From: Phycisphaerae bacterium
Lineage (GTDB): Bacteria; Planctomycetota; Phycisphaerae; Phycisphaerales; SM1A02
Reading direction: 5' to 3'
Assembly (NCBI GenBank): GCA_016873275.1
Contig: VGXO01000023.1
Span: 1 to 42,002 of the forward strand
Length of the DNA stretch: 42,002 nt
Part shown: in pieces, positions 9,901 to 17,215 of the stretch
How the letters are laid out: the number at the start of each line of letters is the position of its first letter
Position numbering within the stretch: the first letter of the stretch is position 1
Translations under genes and position numbers: made by a program
Notes under the pieces: generated by a model
What the model saw: only the letters and a program-made list of their open reading frames with translations
Told to the model about the DNA's origin: nothing
Database searches by the model: none

Positions 9901-10458
9901 CTACGGTGCCGTCGGATCCTCGGCGGCGGCGACGCTGATCTTTCCGGTGAACGCATCGAACCCGACCCGATAGGTCAGGTTGTCCGAGCGCACCACGAGG
10001 ACTCCGCCGGTTCCCGGAACTCCTCCCTCGGAGATCGTGCCGCCGAGCGGATCGAAGGTGATCCAGGTGCGGCTGCCGTCGATCTCGATCCCCTCGAGCC
10101 GCACGCCGGCGTAGCGGCGGTCGGCGGCGAGGTCCATGACCATCTGCTGCTCCCCCGACGCGAGCGGATCCCGCACGAACTCCGCGGTGTCCGGATCGAA
10201 GGGAAGCCCGAGCTGCGACTCCTCGAGGCGCACCACGCTCCAGCCGAGGCCCGTCGGATCGAAGTAGACCCGGCGATATCCCTGGTCGGCGAGGGCATCC
10301 GACTGCGCGAAGGTCACGTCGCTCACGAGGCGGCGGAGCACCGCCTCGACGGCATAGGTGTCCCGCCGCACCAGGCTCGGGACGAGCAGGGTCGCCGCGA
10401 TCGCGAGGATCGCGATGACGATGATCAGCTCGAGCAGCGTGTAGCCCGCGCGGCGCAC
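9901..10458 (-). CDS. GspH-like pseudopilin
   Basis: A 185-residue minor pseudopilin. The type III signal is at the very N-terminus: a positively charged MRRAG followed by YTLLELIIVIAILAIAATLL. Cleavage by a prepilin peptidase is expected after the Gly, and the Glu at mature position 5 is present. The C-terminal domain is beta-rich and about 150 residues long, as in GspH/FimT proteins. Translation begins at a GTG codon only one base after the stop of the preceding gene, so the two are coupled. No prepilin peptidase gene is in the window. Confidence 0.85.
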   Translation of the reverse strand: MRRAGYTLLELIIVIAILAIAATLLVPSLVRRDTYAVEAVLRRLVSDVTFAQSDALADQGYRRVYFDPTGLGWSVVRLEESQLGLPFDPDTAEFVRDPLASGEQQMVMDLAADRRYAGVRLEGIEIDGSRTWITFDPLGGTISEGGVPGTGGVLVVRSDNLTYRVGFDAFTGKISVAAAEDPTAP

Positions 10459-10459
10459 C

Positions 10460-10786
10460 TCAGCGGTCCTCGTCGGGCAGGATCACCCGCACCGGGAGCG
10501 GCGCGGCGGAGAGCCGCTTCTCCATGGCGCCGAGCCGCGCGTCGATCGAGCGGAGGAGGTCGATCATCGACTGCCGCTGCCGTGGCGGGATGTTGTTGAC
10601 GCCCTCGTTCGAGTAGACGTCCGCATCCTGCGCCGAGGCGCCCGCGGGTCCGAAGGGTCCGGCGCCGCGCATCCAGAAGGACGCGGCGACCGCCGCGAGC
10701 AGCACCGCGTTCGCGAAGAGGAGCCCGCGGACGGGACGCAGCGCCCGCGCGAGGAACGCGTCGGTCGTGGGTTCGGTTCGGTGCAT
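10460..10786 (-). CDS. Small single-pass membrane protein of the secretion operon
   Basis: A 108-residue protein of unknown family. A membrane helix spans about residues 20-40 (GLLFANAVLLAAVAASFWM). It is followed by a Gly/Pro/Ala linker and a short helical region, RQSMIDLLRSIDARLGAMEKRL, that may form a coiled coil. ATG 10786 has GAGGAG about seven bases upstream. The stop is one base from the GTG of the GspH-like gene. Similar small anchored proteins occur in planctomycete secretion operons, but I cannot name this one. Confidence 0.68.
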   Translation of the reverse strand: MHRTEPTTDAFLARALRPVRGLLFANAVLLAAVAASFWMRGAGPFGPAGASAQDADVYSNEGVNNIPPRQRQSMIDLLRSIDARLGAMEKRLSAAPLPVRVILPDEDR

Positions 10787-10811
10787 GGGAGGATCTCCTC
10801 GAGGGCGCGGC

Positions 10812-11402
10812 TCATCGCCCGCCGTCGGGTTCTTCGGTCGGCGAGGGAGGCGGCATGACCTCCTCCGCCCGCCGCGTGGCAAGCCAGACCGCGATCGCCT
10901 CGTCGAGCGGCGACGGCTCGCTCGACGGGATGGGGACCGCCCGCACCCGCGGGCTGCTGCGCCACGCCGCCAGCGCGCCGAGGTCCGAGAGCGCACGTGC
11001 CTCGAGCGGCGGCGGCGCCTCGCGCGGCACCCCGAAGTAGGCGATCCAGATCCCGAGCCGCTGCAGCCGGACGAGCATCGCGACCTCGACGTCGCGTCCC
11101 GCGTCGTCGATCGAGGTCACCTCGCCCGAGGCATCGGACGGGAGAGGTCGATGCCGCAGCAGGATGCAGCGGTCTCCGCCCGCGAGCGTGCGCTCGCCGA
11201 TCAGCTCGAGGCGGTCTCCCGCGCGGCAGCGGTCCGCGACGAGCCGGTCGACCTCCTCGATCGGAGGATCGTCCGTCGGCTCGTCGACCTGCGGTCGCGC
11301 CGCCAGCACGACCACCGCGAGCAATGCGATCCCGCCGCTCCGCAGGACGGTGCGCCGGGCGCGCGGCTCGACGGGATGTCCAGTTCCTTCTCCCGATCCC
11401 AT
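10812..11402 (-). CDS. Hypothetical membrane-anchored protein of the secretion operon
   Basis: A 196-residue protein that I do not recognise. It has a basic N-terminus, one hydrophobic segment (about residues 22-36, GGIALLAVVVLAA) and a soluble domain with segments such as RCRAGDRLELIGE and EVAMLVRLQRLGIWIAYFG. Two cysteines in the soluble part (DRCRAGD and GDRCILL) could form a disulphide if the domain is periplasmic. The C-terminal tail is rich in Pro and Glu. ATG 11402 is preceded by GAAGGA. It sits between the pseudopilin genes with short gaps (76 and 25 bases), so it is probably part of the same machine. Confidence 0.7.
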   Translation of the reverse strand: MGSGEGTGHPVEPRARRTVLRSGGIALLAVVVLAARPQVDEPTDDPPIEEVDRLVADRCRAGDRLELIGERTLAGGDRCILLRHRPLPSDASGEVTSIDDAGRDVEVAMLVRLQRLGIWIAYFGVPREAPPPLEARALSDLGALAAWRSSPRVRAVPIPSSEPSPLDEAIAVWLATRRAEEVMPPPSPTEEPDGGR

Positions 11403-11478
11403 GTCCGGTCCTTCGCTCCAGCCCCGACCGCGCGATGGCGGTCACCGGGTCCGACGCACCGGGCGTCGCCCTCCCGAC

Positions 11479-11862
11479 TCACCAGCCGAGCACGGTCTCC
11501 TCGTCCACCAGGTCGCCGCCGACCGTGGGGTCGTAGGAGAGCCGCAGGAGCCCGTTCGACTCGTAGTAGCCGAGGTCGATCGAGAAGCCCGTGGGCCACT
11601 CCGGAACGCGCCGAATCAGCCCCGAGTCGACGAGCGACTCCATGAGCGACGCGGCGGGCGGAAGCTGACCTCGATGGATTGCGCGGTAGCTCTCGACCTG
11701 CGCCCGCATGGTCTGAAGCTGGTTGCGGACCGACGCGATCGTCGCCTCGCGTCGGGCATCGGCGAACTTCGGGACCACCATGGCGGCGAGGATCCCGATG
11801 ATCACCACCACCACGAGGATCTCGATGAGCGTGAAGCCGGTCCGACGATGACGAGCCCGCAT
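11479..11862 (-). CDS. GspG-like pseudopilin (second copy)
   Basis: A 127-residue pseudopilin. The leader MRARHRRTG is followed by FTLIEILVVVVIIGILAAMV, with the +5 Glu in place. The extended N-terminal helix continues through REATIASVRNQLQTMRAQVESYRAIH, and a short C-terminal domain of about 60 residues ends in LGW. Size and architecture fit a major pseudopilin (GspG). It is a paralogue of the gene at 11977-12390, sharing the xQLQTxRxQVExxR helix pattern and the DxGxxxRxPExPxGxxI region, so one arose by tandem duplication. The roles of the two copies cannot be separated from sequence. Confidence 0.87.
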   Translation of the reverse strand: MRARHRRTGFTLIEILVVVVIIGILAAMVVPKFADARREATIASVRNQLQTMRAQVESYRAIHRGQLPPAASLMESLVDSGLIRRVPEWPTGFSIDLGYYESNGLLRLSYDPTVGGDLVDEETVLGW

Positions 11863-11976
11863 GCGCCTGCCTCCTTCGTCGAGCCCCTCCTGTCGCCGCG
11901 CCGGGCAGGGCCGCGGGACCGTCGCCGATCCCGCGGCCCATCGCCGGGCGTCAGGGGCCGTTCCGTGCCGTCGCGA

Positions 11977-12390
11977 TCACCAGCTGGCGATGTCGTCGGC
12001 GGTGAGGTCGTTCGGAGCGTCGCCGGTGCCGACCCACTCGGCGGTCACGACGCCCGCGTCGCTCATGTTGATCTGCCATCCGGGCGGGACCTCGGGGAGC
12101 CGCTGGAGGTAGCCGCCGTCGACGAGCTCCTGGAAGCCGCCGGGGAGGTTCGCCTCGTCGTCGCTCGAGATCGCGCCCGCCTCGGGATACGCGTTGTTCT
12201 GCACGCGGAAGAGCTCGACCTGGCTCCGCAGGGTCTGCAGCTGGCTGCGGACGCTGCTGATGCCGGCCTCCTGGCTCGCGCTCGAGAACTGCGGGATGAC
12301 GATCGCGGCGAGGATGCCGAGGATCACCACCACGATCAGGATCTCGATCAGCGTGAACCCACGATTGCGGTTCCTGACGTTGCCCTTCAT
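11977..12390 (-). CDS. gspG: GspG-like major pseudopilin (first gene of the run)
   Basis: A 137-residue pseudopilin with leader MKGNVRNRNRG, then FTLIEILIVVVILGILAAIV (+5 Glu present) and a long helix, SVRSQLQTLRSQVELFRVQN. The C-terminal domain contains GYLQRLPEVPPGWQINMSD, a pattern common in planctomycete GspG-like proteins. ATG 12390 has AGGAGA seven bases upstream. It is the first gene of the minus-strand secretion run and is preceded by a long structured leader, as expected for a highly expressed major subunit. Confidence 0.87.
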   Translation of the reverse strand: MKGNVRNRNRGFTLIEILIVVVILGILAAIVIPQFSSASQEAGISSVRSQLQTLRSQVELFRVQNNAYPEAGAISSDDEANLPGGFQELVDGGYLQRLPEVPPGWQINMSDAGVVTAEWVGTGDAPNDLTADDIASW

Positions 12391-12728
12391 GAGAAGTCTC
12401 CTGGGTCGGAACAGGGCGTTCCTGACGGCCCGAACGAACCGGACGAGGACCCACCGCGGGTCCTCTTCAAGTCCCGACAGGACCTTTCGGTCAGGTCGGG
12501 CGGCGACTTTCGTCCGCGCGGTCCGGATGCCCATCCCTCCAACGGCATCCGTCGCGCGACGTCGGTGCGCACAAGGAGGTCATCGACGCGCGACGACGCG
12601 ACTTGAGCCGCCCGCGCAGGCAGGGCGCGACGAGGCGCCTCGCGATCCTCAGGGACCGCGCAGGTCGTCCGGATGCGGCACGGAAGTCACGCCGATCGGT
12701 CGCCGTCGCAGGGGCGAGAACCTGTCGC
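12391..12728 (-). promoter_or_regulatory. Structured leader between PilZ gene and gspG
   Basis: This 338-base gap has no gene. Two hairpins lie close together. 12445-12465 is a perfect 8-bp stem (GAGGACCC/GGGTCCTC) with a 5-base loop. 12473-12500 has a 6-bp outer stem and a 4-bp inner stem separated by a symmetrical two-base internal loop. On the minus (transcribed) strand the tip of the second hairpin reads GACC-GAAA-GGTC, a GNRA tetraloop. No T-tract follows, so they are not classical terminators. They could terminate weakly after the PilZ gene, protect the gspG mRNA or control its translation. I could not find a clear -10 box here. Confidence 0.5.
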
Positions 12729-13115
12729 TCACGCCGCGAGGCGCTGCTCGAAGCGGATCGCGACGCGGAAGCCGGCTCCCTCGCGGCGGCTCGCGATCAC
12801 CTCGCCGCGGCGGGCGGCGTAGCCGGTCGCCTCGAAGCCGAGCGAGATCCTCGTGCCCGGCTCGAGGTCCTCGGTCGTGGAGGCGAGCAGACCCTCGTGG
12901 CCGTAGGTCAGGTCCACGAGGTGCGCCATCCGCCCGAAGGCGTCGGCGCCGAGGCAGAAGAGCGTCGCGCAGCCGGGGATCGCCCAGAGGTCGCCCTCGA
13001 GCCGAAGCGGCGCACGATCGGCGAACGAGAGGTCGATGGTCGAGGGGGACGAGCTCGAGCGCGGCGAGGTCGAGGGTCCGATGGTGGCGAGGATCGGGGA
13101 GTCGTTCGGGCTCAT
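12729..13115 (-). CDS. PilZ-like domain protein (possible c-di-GMP receptor)
   Basis: A 128-residue soluble protein. The C-terminal half reads like a PilZ barrel: MAHLVDLTYGHEGLLASTT (compare the D/NxSxxG motif), LEPGTRISLGFEATGYAARRGEVIASRREGAGFRVAIRFE. The first PilZ motif (RxxxR) is not clearly present, so c-di-GMP binding is uncertain. ATG 13115 has GGAG seven bases upstream and is preferred over ATG 13127, which lies within that site. It stands upstream of the pseudopilin run on the same strand. With the HD-GYP gene at the far end, it suggests that the secretion system is under c-di-GMP control. Confidence 0.6.
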   Translation of the reverse strand: MSPNDSPILATIGPSTSPRSSSSPSTIDLSFADRAPLRLEGDLWAIPGCATLFCLGADAFGRMAHLVDLTYGHEGLLASTTEDLEPGTRISLGFEATGYAARRGEVIASRREGAGFRVAIRFEQRLAA

Positions 13116-13154
13116 GTCGGGCTCCATCCGCGTCGGCGGCGATCAGGTCCGTGC

Positions 13155-13178
13155 CGGGACTCCGACCTTGGAGTCCCG
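13155..13178 (-). promoter_or_regulatory. Perfect hairpin upstream of the PilZ-like gene
   Basis: CGGGACTCC and GGAGTCCCG form a 9-bp stem with a 6-base loop about 40 bases before the start codon. There is no T-tract. It may be a leader structure, an operator or a factor-dependent terminator. The rest of the 290-base divergent gap up to 13407 holds the candidate promoter at 13327. Confidence 0.4.
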
Positions 13179-13326
13179 ACGGTCCTCTCCCCGAGCACTT
13201 CCTCGTCCAGCGCCGCACGCGACTTCACGCCGAGGCATCGATTCCCGGTCGATGCCGCAGGATCCACGCCGCCCGCCCCGTCCCCGCGACCCCTTCGATC
13301 ACGCAAGGTCTCCCCGCTTGCCTTGC

Positions 13327-13332
13327 TAGCAT
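13327..13332 (+). promoter_or_regulatory. Candidate -10 box for the DUF1015-serA-serC operon
   Basis: TAGCAT would give a transcript start near 13339, about 70 bases before the GTG start at 13408. No clear -35 box is seen. Confidence 0.35.
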
Positions 13333-13407
13333 GACCCCTCGCCCGTCGGGATCCCCGGAGTGCCCCCGCCGTCGGCGTGCCCGCACTCGTCCCTGGGAGT
13401 CCCCGCG

Positions 13408-14658
13408 GTGATCCGCATCCACCCCTTCGCCGCCCTTCGACCCCCCGGCAGCCTGGCCGCGGAGGTCGCCTGCGATCCCTACGACGTCATCTCGACGGAG
13501 GAGGCGCGGGAGCGGGCCGAGGGGCGGACCCATTCGTTTCTTCACGTGGTGCGGTCGGAGATCGACCTCGACCCGGGAGTCGATCCGCACGTCCCGGAGG
13601 TCTACCGCACCGCGGACCGCAACCTGCAGTCGATGATCGACGCGAAGGTGCTCCTCCGCGATCCGTCGCCGACCCTGTACCTCTATCGGCAGGTCCGCGA
13701 GGGTCGCGAGCAGCTCGGGCTCGTCTGCTGCGTCGAGGTCGAGCAGTACCGCACCGGCGAGATCCGCCGGCACGAGAAGACCCGCCCCGACAAGGAGGAC
13801 GACCGCACCCGCCACCTGCTCGCGACGTCGAGCCACGCCGAGCCGGTCTTCCTCTGCTTCCGCGATCCGGGAACGATGGCGGGCATGATGCTCGGCGACA
13901 CCGCGACGCGACCGGTCTTCCACTTCGTCGCCCTCGACGGCGTGACCCACACCGGATGGCGGATCGCGAACCCGGCGCCCTACGTCGAGGCGTTCGCGCG
14001 GCTCGATCGGCTCTACATCGCCGACGGGCACCACCGCTCCGCCGGCGCCGACCGTGCCGCCCGCGCCGCGGCGAAGGCGAACCCCTCCCACTCCGGAGGC
14101 GCGGAGTACATGCGGTTCCTCGCGGTGGTCTTCCCCCACGACCAGCTTCGGATCATGCCCTACAACCGCGTGGTCAAGGACCTTCGGGGCATGAGACCCG
14201 ACGCGTTCCTCGAGGCGCTCCGGAAGGTCGGCGAGGTCTCCCCCGCCGCCGCCGGCGTGCCCGCGTCGCGGGGCGAGGTGCTCGTCTTCGTCGACGGCAG
14301 GTGGTGGCTCCTCCGCTTCCCCGCCGGCTCGATCGACCGCCGCGATCCCATCGCCTCGCTCGACGTGTCGCTCCTCCAGGACCGCGTGCTCTCGCCGATC
14401 CTCGGGATCGGCGACCCCCGCACCGATGCGCGGATCGAGTTCGTCGGCGGCATCCGCGGCTGCGGCGAGCTCGAACGCCGGGCGGGCGCCTGCGGCGGCG
14501 TCGCGTTCTCGATGCACCCCACGAGCACCGACGAGCTGCTCGCGGTCGCGGACGCCGGCGAGATCATGCCCCCCAAGAGCACCTGGTTCGAGCCGAAGCT
14601 CCGCAGCGGCCTGTTCGTGCACGAGTTCGAGCGAGTCCCCGAGGCGGTCCTCGCCTGA
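13408..14658 (+). CDS. DUF1015 family protein
   Basis: A 416-residue cytoplasmic protein of the DUF1015 family (COG4198). Family hallmarks are the N-terminal IRIHPFAALRPP, CDPYDVIS, SFLHVVRSEID, the central RHEKTRPDKEDDR, and the very conserved IADGHHRSAGADRAARAA. The activity is unproven; the His- and charge-rich motifs suggest an enzyme active site. The family often sits beside serine-biosynthesis genes, and here serA and serC follow directly (gap 19 bases), suggesting a linked role. I chose GTG 13408 because GGGAG lies just upstream and family similarity starts there; an upstream in-frame GTG at 13360 is less likely. Confidence 0.86.
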   Translation: MIRIHPFAALRPPGSLAAEVACDPYDVISTEEARERAEGRTHSFLHVVRSEIDLDPGVDPHVPEVYRTADRNLQSMIDAKVLLRDPSPTLYLYRQVREGREQLGLVCCVEVEQYRTGEIRRHEKTRPDKEDDRTRHLLATSSHAEPVFLCFRDPGTMAGMMLGDTATRPVFHFVALDGVTHTGWRIANPAPYVEAFARLDRLYIADGHHRSAGADRAARAAAKANPSHSGGAEYMRFLAVVFPHDQLRIMPYNRVVKDLRGMRPDAFLEALRKVGEVSPAAAGVPASRGEVLVFVDGRWWLLRFPAGSIDRRDPIASLDVSLLQDRVLSPILGIGDPRTDARIEFVGGIRGCGELERRAGACGGVAFSMHPTSTDELLAVADAGEIMPPKSTWFEPKLRSGLFVHEFERVPEAVLA

Positions 14659-14677
14659 CGCCCCCTCCGAGTCCCTC

Positions 14678-15967
14678 ATGAGCACCTCCACCGCGATTCC
14701 CGCTCCCCCGCCCGCCTCCTCCGAGGGCGGCTCGGCGCTCCGCGTCCTCGTCGCGGACAAGTTCGAGTCATCCGGCGTCGCCGCCCTGAAGGCCCGCGGC
14801 TTCGAGGTGATCGTCGACGCCGAGCTCTCGCCGGAGACCCTCGCCGCCGCGGTCGCGAAGCACGCCCCCAAGGTGCTGGTGGTCCGCTCGACGAAGGTGA
14901 AGGCGGACGCGATCGGCGCGAGCGAGTCGCTCGAGCTCATCGTGCGGGCCGGCGCCGGCTACGACAACATCGACGTCGCCGCGGCGAGCCGCCGCGGGAT
15001 CCTCGTCAGCAACTGCCCGGGCAAGAACGCGATCGCCGTCGCGGAGCTCGCGTGGGCGCTGATCCTCTCCTGCGACCGTCGCGTGCCCGACCAGGTCGCC
15101 GAGCTCCGCGCCGGCACCTGGAACAAGAAGGAGTACCAGAAGGCGCAGGGGCTCGCGGGCCGCACCGTCGGCATCGTCGGCTTCGGGCAGATCGGCCGCG
15201 AGGTCGCCAAGCGGGCGAAGGCGTTCGGCATGCCGGTGATCGCCTGGAGCCGCAGCCTCACCGAGGCGCAGGCGGCGGAGGCGGGCGTCGGCTGGTGCGG
15301 CAACCTGCTCAACCTCGCGAAGCTCGCCGACGTCATCACCGTGCACGTCGCCGCGACGCCCGACACCGAGAAGCTCTGCGGCGAGAAGTTCTTCGCCGCG
15401 CTCAAGAGCGGCGCGACCTTCGTGAACACGAGCCGCGGCACCGTGGTCGACGAGCAGGCGCTCGCGAACGCGGTCAAGACCAAGTCGCTGCGGGTCGGGC
15501 TCGACGTCTTCGCGCAGGAGCCGAGCGGCGGCACCGGGCAGTTCGCCGACGCCATCGTCACGCTGCCGGGGGTCTACGGCACCCACCACGTCGGCGCCTC
15601 GACCGACCAGGCGCAGCAGGCGATCGCCGCGGAGACCGTGCGGGTGATCGAGGTCTTCGAGCGGACCGGCGACGCGGCCAACTGCGTGAACCGCGCCGCC
15701 GCGACGCCCGCGACGGTCCTCCTCAGCATCCGTCACCTGAATCGACCGGGCGTCCTCGCCCACGTCTTCTACACCATCGGTCAGGCGGGGATCAACGTCG
15801 AGGAGATGGAGAACGTGATCTACGAGGGCGCCGAGGCCGCCTGCGCCCGCATCCACCTCGACGCGCCGCTCTCGAAGGAGCATCTCGACGCGATCCGGCG
15901 CAATCCCAACGTGCTCGCGATCGCCACCACGACCCTCGCCCGCAAGTCCGCCGGAGCCAGCCGATGA
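14678..15967 (+). CDS. serA: D-3-phosphoglycerate dehydrogenase
   Basis: This 429-residue enzyme oxidises 3-phosphoglycerate with NAD+ in the first step of serine synthesis. An N-terminal substrate-binding domain (about 20-115) is followed by the NAD-binding Rossmann domain with VGIVGFGQIGREVAKRA (near 165). The catalytic Arg is in VNTSRGTVVDE (near 250), the Glu in LDVFAQEPS (near 283) and the His in YGTHHVGAST (near 303). Residues from about 345 form an ACT domain (LLSIRHLNRPGVLAHVFYTI), usually used for serine feedback. The stop overlaps the serC start (ATGA), so they are translationally coupled. A Ser/Pro-rich stretch of about 20 residues at the N-terminus is not part of the fold. Confidence 0.93.
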   Translation: MSTSTAIPAPPPASSEGGSALRVLVADKFESSGVAALKARGFEVIVDAELSPETLAAAVAKHAPKVLVVRSTKVKADAIGASESLELIVRAGAGYDNIDVAAASRRGILVSNCPGKNAIAVAELAWALILSCDRRVPDQVAELRAGTWNKKEYQKAQGLAGRTVGIVGFGQIGREVAKRAKAFGMPVIAWSRSLTEAQAAEAGVGWCGNLLNLAKLADVITVHVAATPDTEKLCGEKFFAALKSGATFVNTSRGTVVDEQALANAVKTKSLRVGLDVFAQEPSGGTGQFADAIVTLPGVYGTHHVGASTDQAQQAIAAETVRVIEVFERTGDAANCVNRAAATPATVLLSIRHLNRPGVLAHVFYTIGQAGINVEEMENVIYEGAEAACARIHLDAPLSKEHLDAIRRNPNVLAIATTTLARKSAGASR

Positions 15968-17094
15968 CGACCACCGCCGCGCCCGCCCGTCCCTCCGCCT
16001 CGCCGAACGCGACCCACCGCATCCTGAACTTCTCCGCCGGGCCGGCAGTGCTGCCGGAGGAGGTCATCCGCCAGGCGCAGCAGGACCTGTGGGACGTGCG
16101 CGGCAGCGGCATCGGCATCTGCGAGCACAGCCACCGCGGTCCGGTCTTCGACGCGATCATCGACGAGGCGGTCGCGGACTGCCGCCGCCTCGCCTCGATC
16201 GGCGACGACCATGAGGTGCTCTTCCTCCAGGGCGGCGCGACGCTGCAGTTCGGGATGATCCCGATGAACTTCCTCGCCGCGGACGCGGTCGCCGACTACC
16301 CCGACACCGACGTGTGGACGACGAAGGCGATCAAGGAGGCGCAGCTCTTCGGTCGGACGAACCTCGCCTTCGAGGGCGCGAAGTCCGGCTACGACCACGT
16401 GCCGACCACGTCCGAGCTCTCGCTCTCGCCGAACGCGGCGTACCTCTACTACTGCTCGAACAACACGATCTACGGGACCCGCTACGACGCGCCGCCCAAG
16501 ACGACGGCGCCGCTCATCTGCGACGCGAGCAGCGAGATGTTCTCGCGACCGGTGGACATCGACCGCCACGCCCTCATCTACGCGGGCGCGCAGAAGAACC
16601 TCGGTCCCTCGGGCGTCGTCCTCGTGATCATCCGCAAGGACTTCATGGTCAAGAAGGTCCGCAAGGTGACCGTGATGATGGACTACGAGGTGCAGGCGAA
16701 GAACGGCTCGCGCCTGAACACCCCGCCCACCTTCGGCATCTACATGATGGGGCTCGTCTTCAAGTGGATCCTCGCCCAGGGCGGTCTCGCCGGCATGGAG
16801 CGGCGGAACGACGAGAAGGCGAAGGTGCTCTACGACGCGATCGACGGCTCCGGCGGCTTCTACCGCGGGGTGAGCCGCCCCGAGTGCCGCTCGCGGATGA
16901 ACGTCTCCTTCCGGCTCCCGAGCGAGGACCTCGAGAAGAGGTTCCTCAAGGAGGCGGCGGCGCAGGGCATGGACGGACTGAAGGGGCACCGCGACGCGGG
17001 CGGCATCCGCGCGTCGATCTACAACGCCTTCCCGAAGTCCGGCTGCGAGGCGCTCGCGTCGTTCATGAAGTCGTTCGTCGCGAAGAACGGCTGA
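15964..17094 (+). CDS. serC: Phosphoserine aminotransferase
   Basis: This 376-residue PLP enzyme converts 3-phosphohydroxypyruvate and glutamate to phosphoserine, the step after SerA. Family signs are LNFSAGPAVLPEEVIRQAQ, the HSHRGPVFD segment, FLQGGATLQFGMIPMNFL, and the PLP-binding lysine K211 in YAGAQKNLGPSG. NTPPTFGIYMMGLVFKWI and the C-terminal GGIRASIYNAFP complete the match. The length is typical. It overlaps serA by four bases. SerB (phosphoserine phosphatase) is not in the window. Confidence 0.94.
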   Translation: MTTTAAPARPSASPNATHRILNFSAGPAVLPEEVIRQAQQDLWDVRGSGIGICEHSHRGPVFDAIIDEAVADCRRLASIGDDHEVLFLQGGATLQFGMIPMNFLAADAVADYPDTDVWTTKAIKEAQLFGRTNLAFEGAKSGYDHVPTTSELSLSPNAAYLYYCSNNTIYGTRYDAPPKTTAPLICDASSEMFSRPVDIDRHALIYAGAQKNLGPSGVVLVIIRKDFMVKKVRKVTVMMDYEVQAKNGSRLNTPPTFGIYMMGLVFKWILAQGGLAGMERRNDEKAKVLYDAIDGSGGFYRGVSRPECRSRMNVSFRLPSEDLEKRFLKEAAAQGMDGLKGHRDAGGIRASIYNAFPKSGCEALASFMKSFVAKNG

Positions 17095-17121
17095 CCGATC
17101 CTCCCCGGAGGGGATCCGGTC
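17093..17121 (+). terminator. Possible terminator after serC
   Basis: An imperfect hairpin begins at the serC stop: GACCG pairs with CGGTC, and inside it TCCCC-GGA-GGGGA. No T-tract follows. A second perfect 8-bp hairpin (CGCCGGGC/GCCCGGCG) is at 17153-17172. These separate the serine operon from the CsgG operon. Confidence 0.4.
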
Positions 17122-17182
17122 GGTCGAGCGGTCCGAAGACGCTCCGCGGTCGCGCCGGGCGCCAGCCCGGCGGCGGGCCCCG

Positions 17183-17188
17183 TACCAT
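17183..17188 (+). promoter_or_regulatory. Candidate -10 box for the CsgG operon
   Basis: TACCAT lies 27 bases before ATG 17216. The leader contains GGAGG, so this transcript would carry a normal ribosome binding site, unlike the leaderless cases in this window. Confidence 0.4.
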
Positions 17189-17215
17189 CCACGGTCCGCC
17201 CTCGGAGGTGCCTCC

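Noticed and set aside
12391-12530. c-di-GMP-I (GEMM) riboswitch upstream of gspG
   Set aside because: A GNRA-capped stem is present and the gene context fits, but the conserved ACGCAAAGCC-type core and its partner strand are missing.
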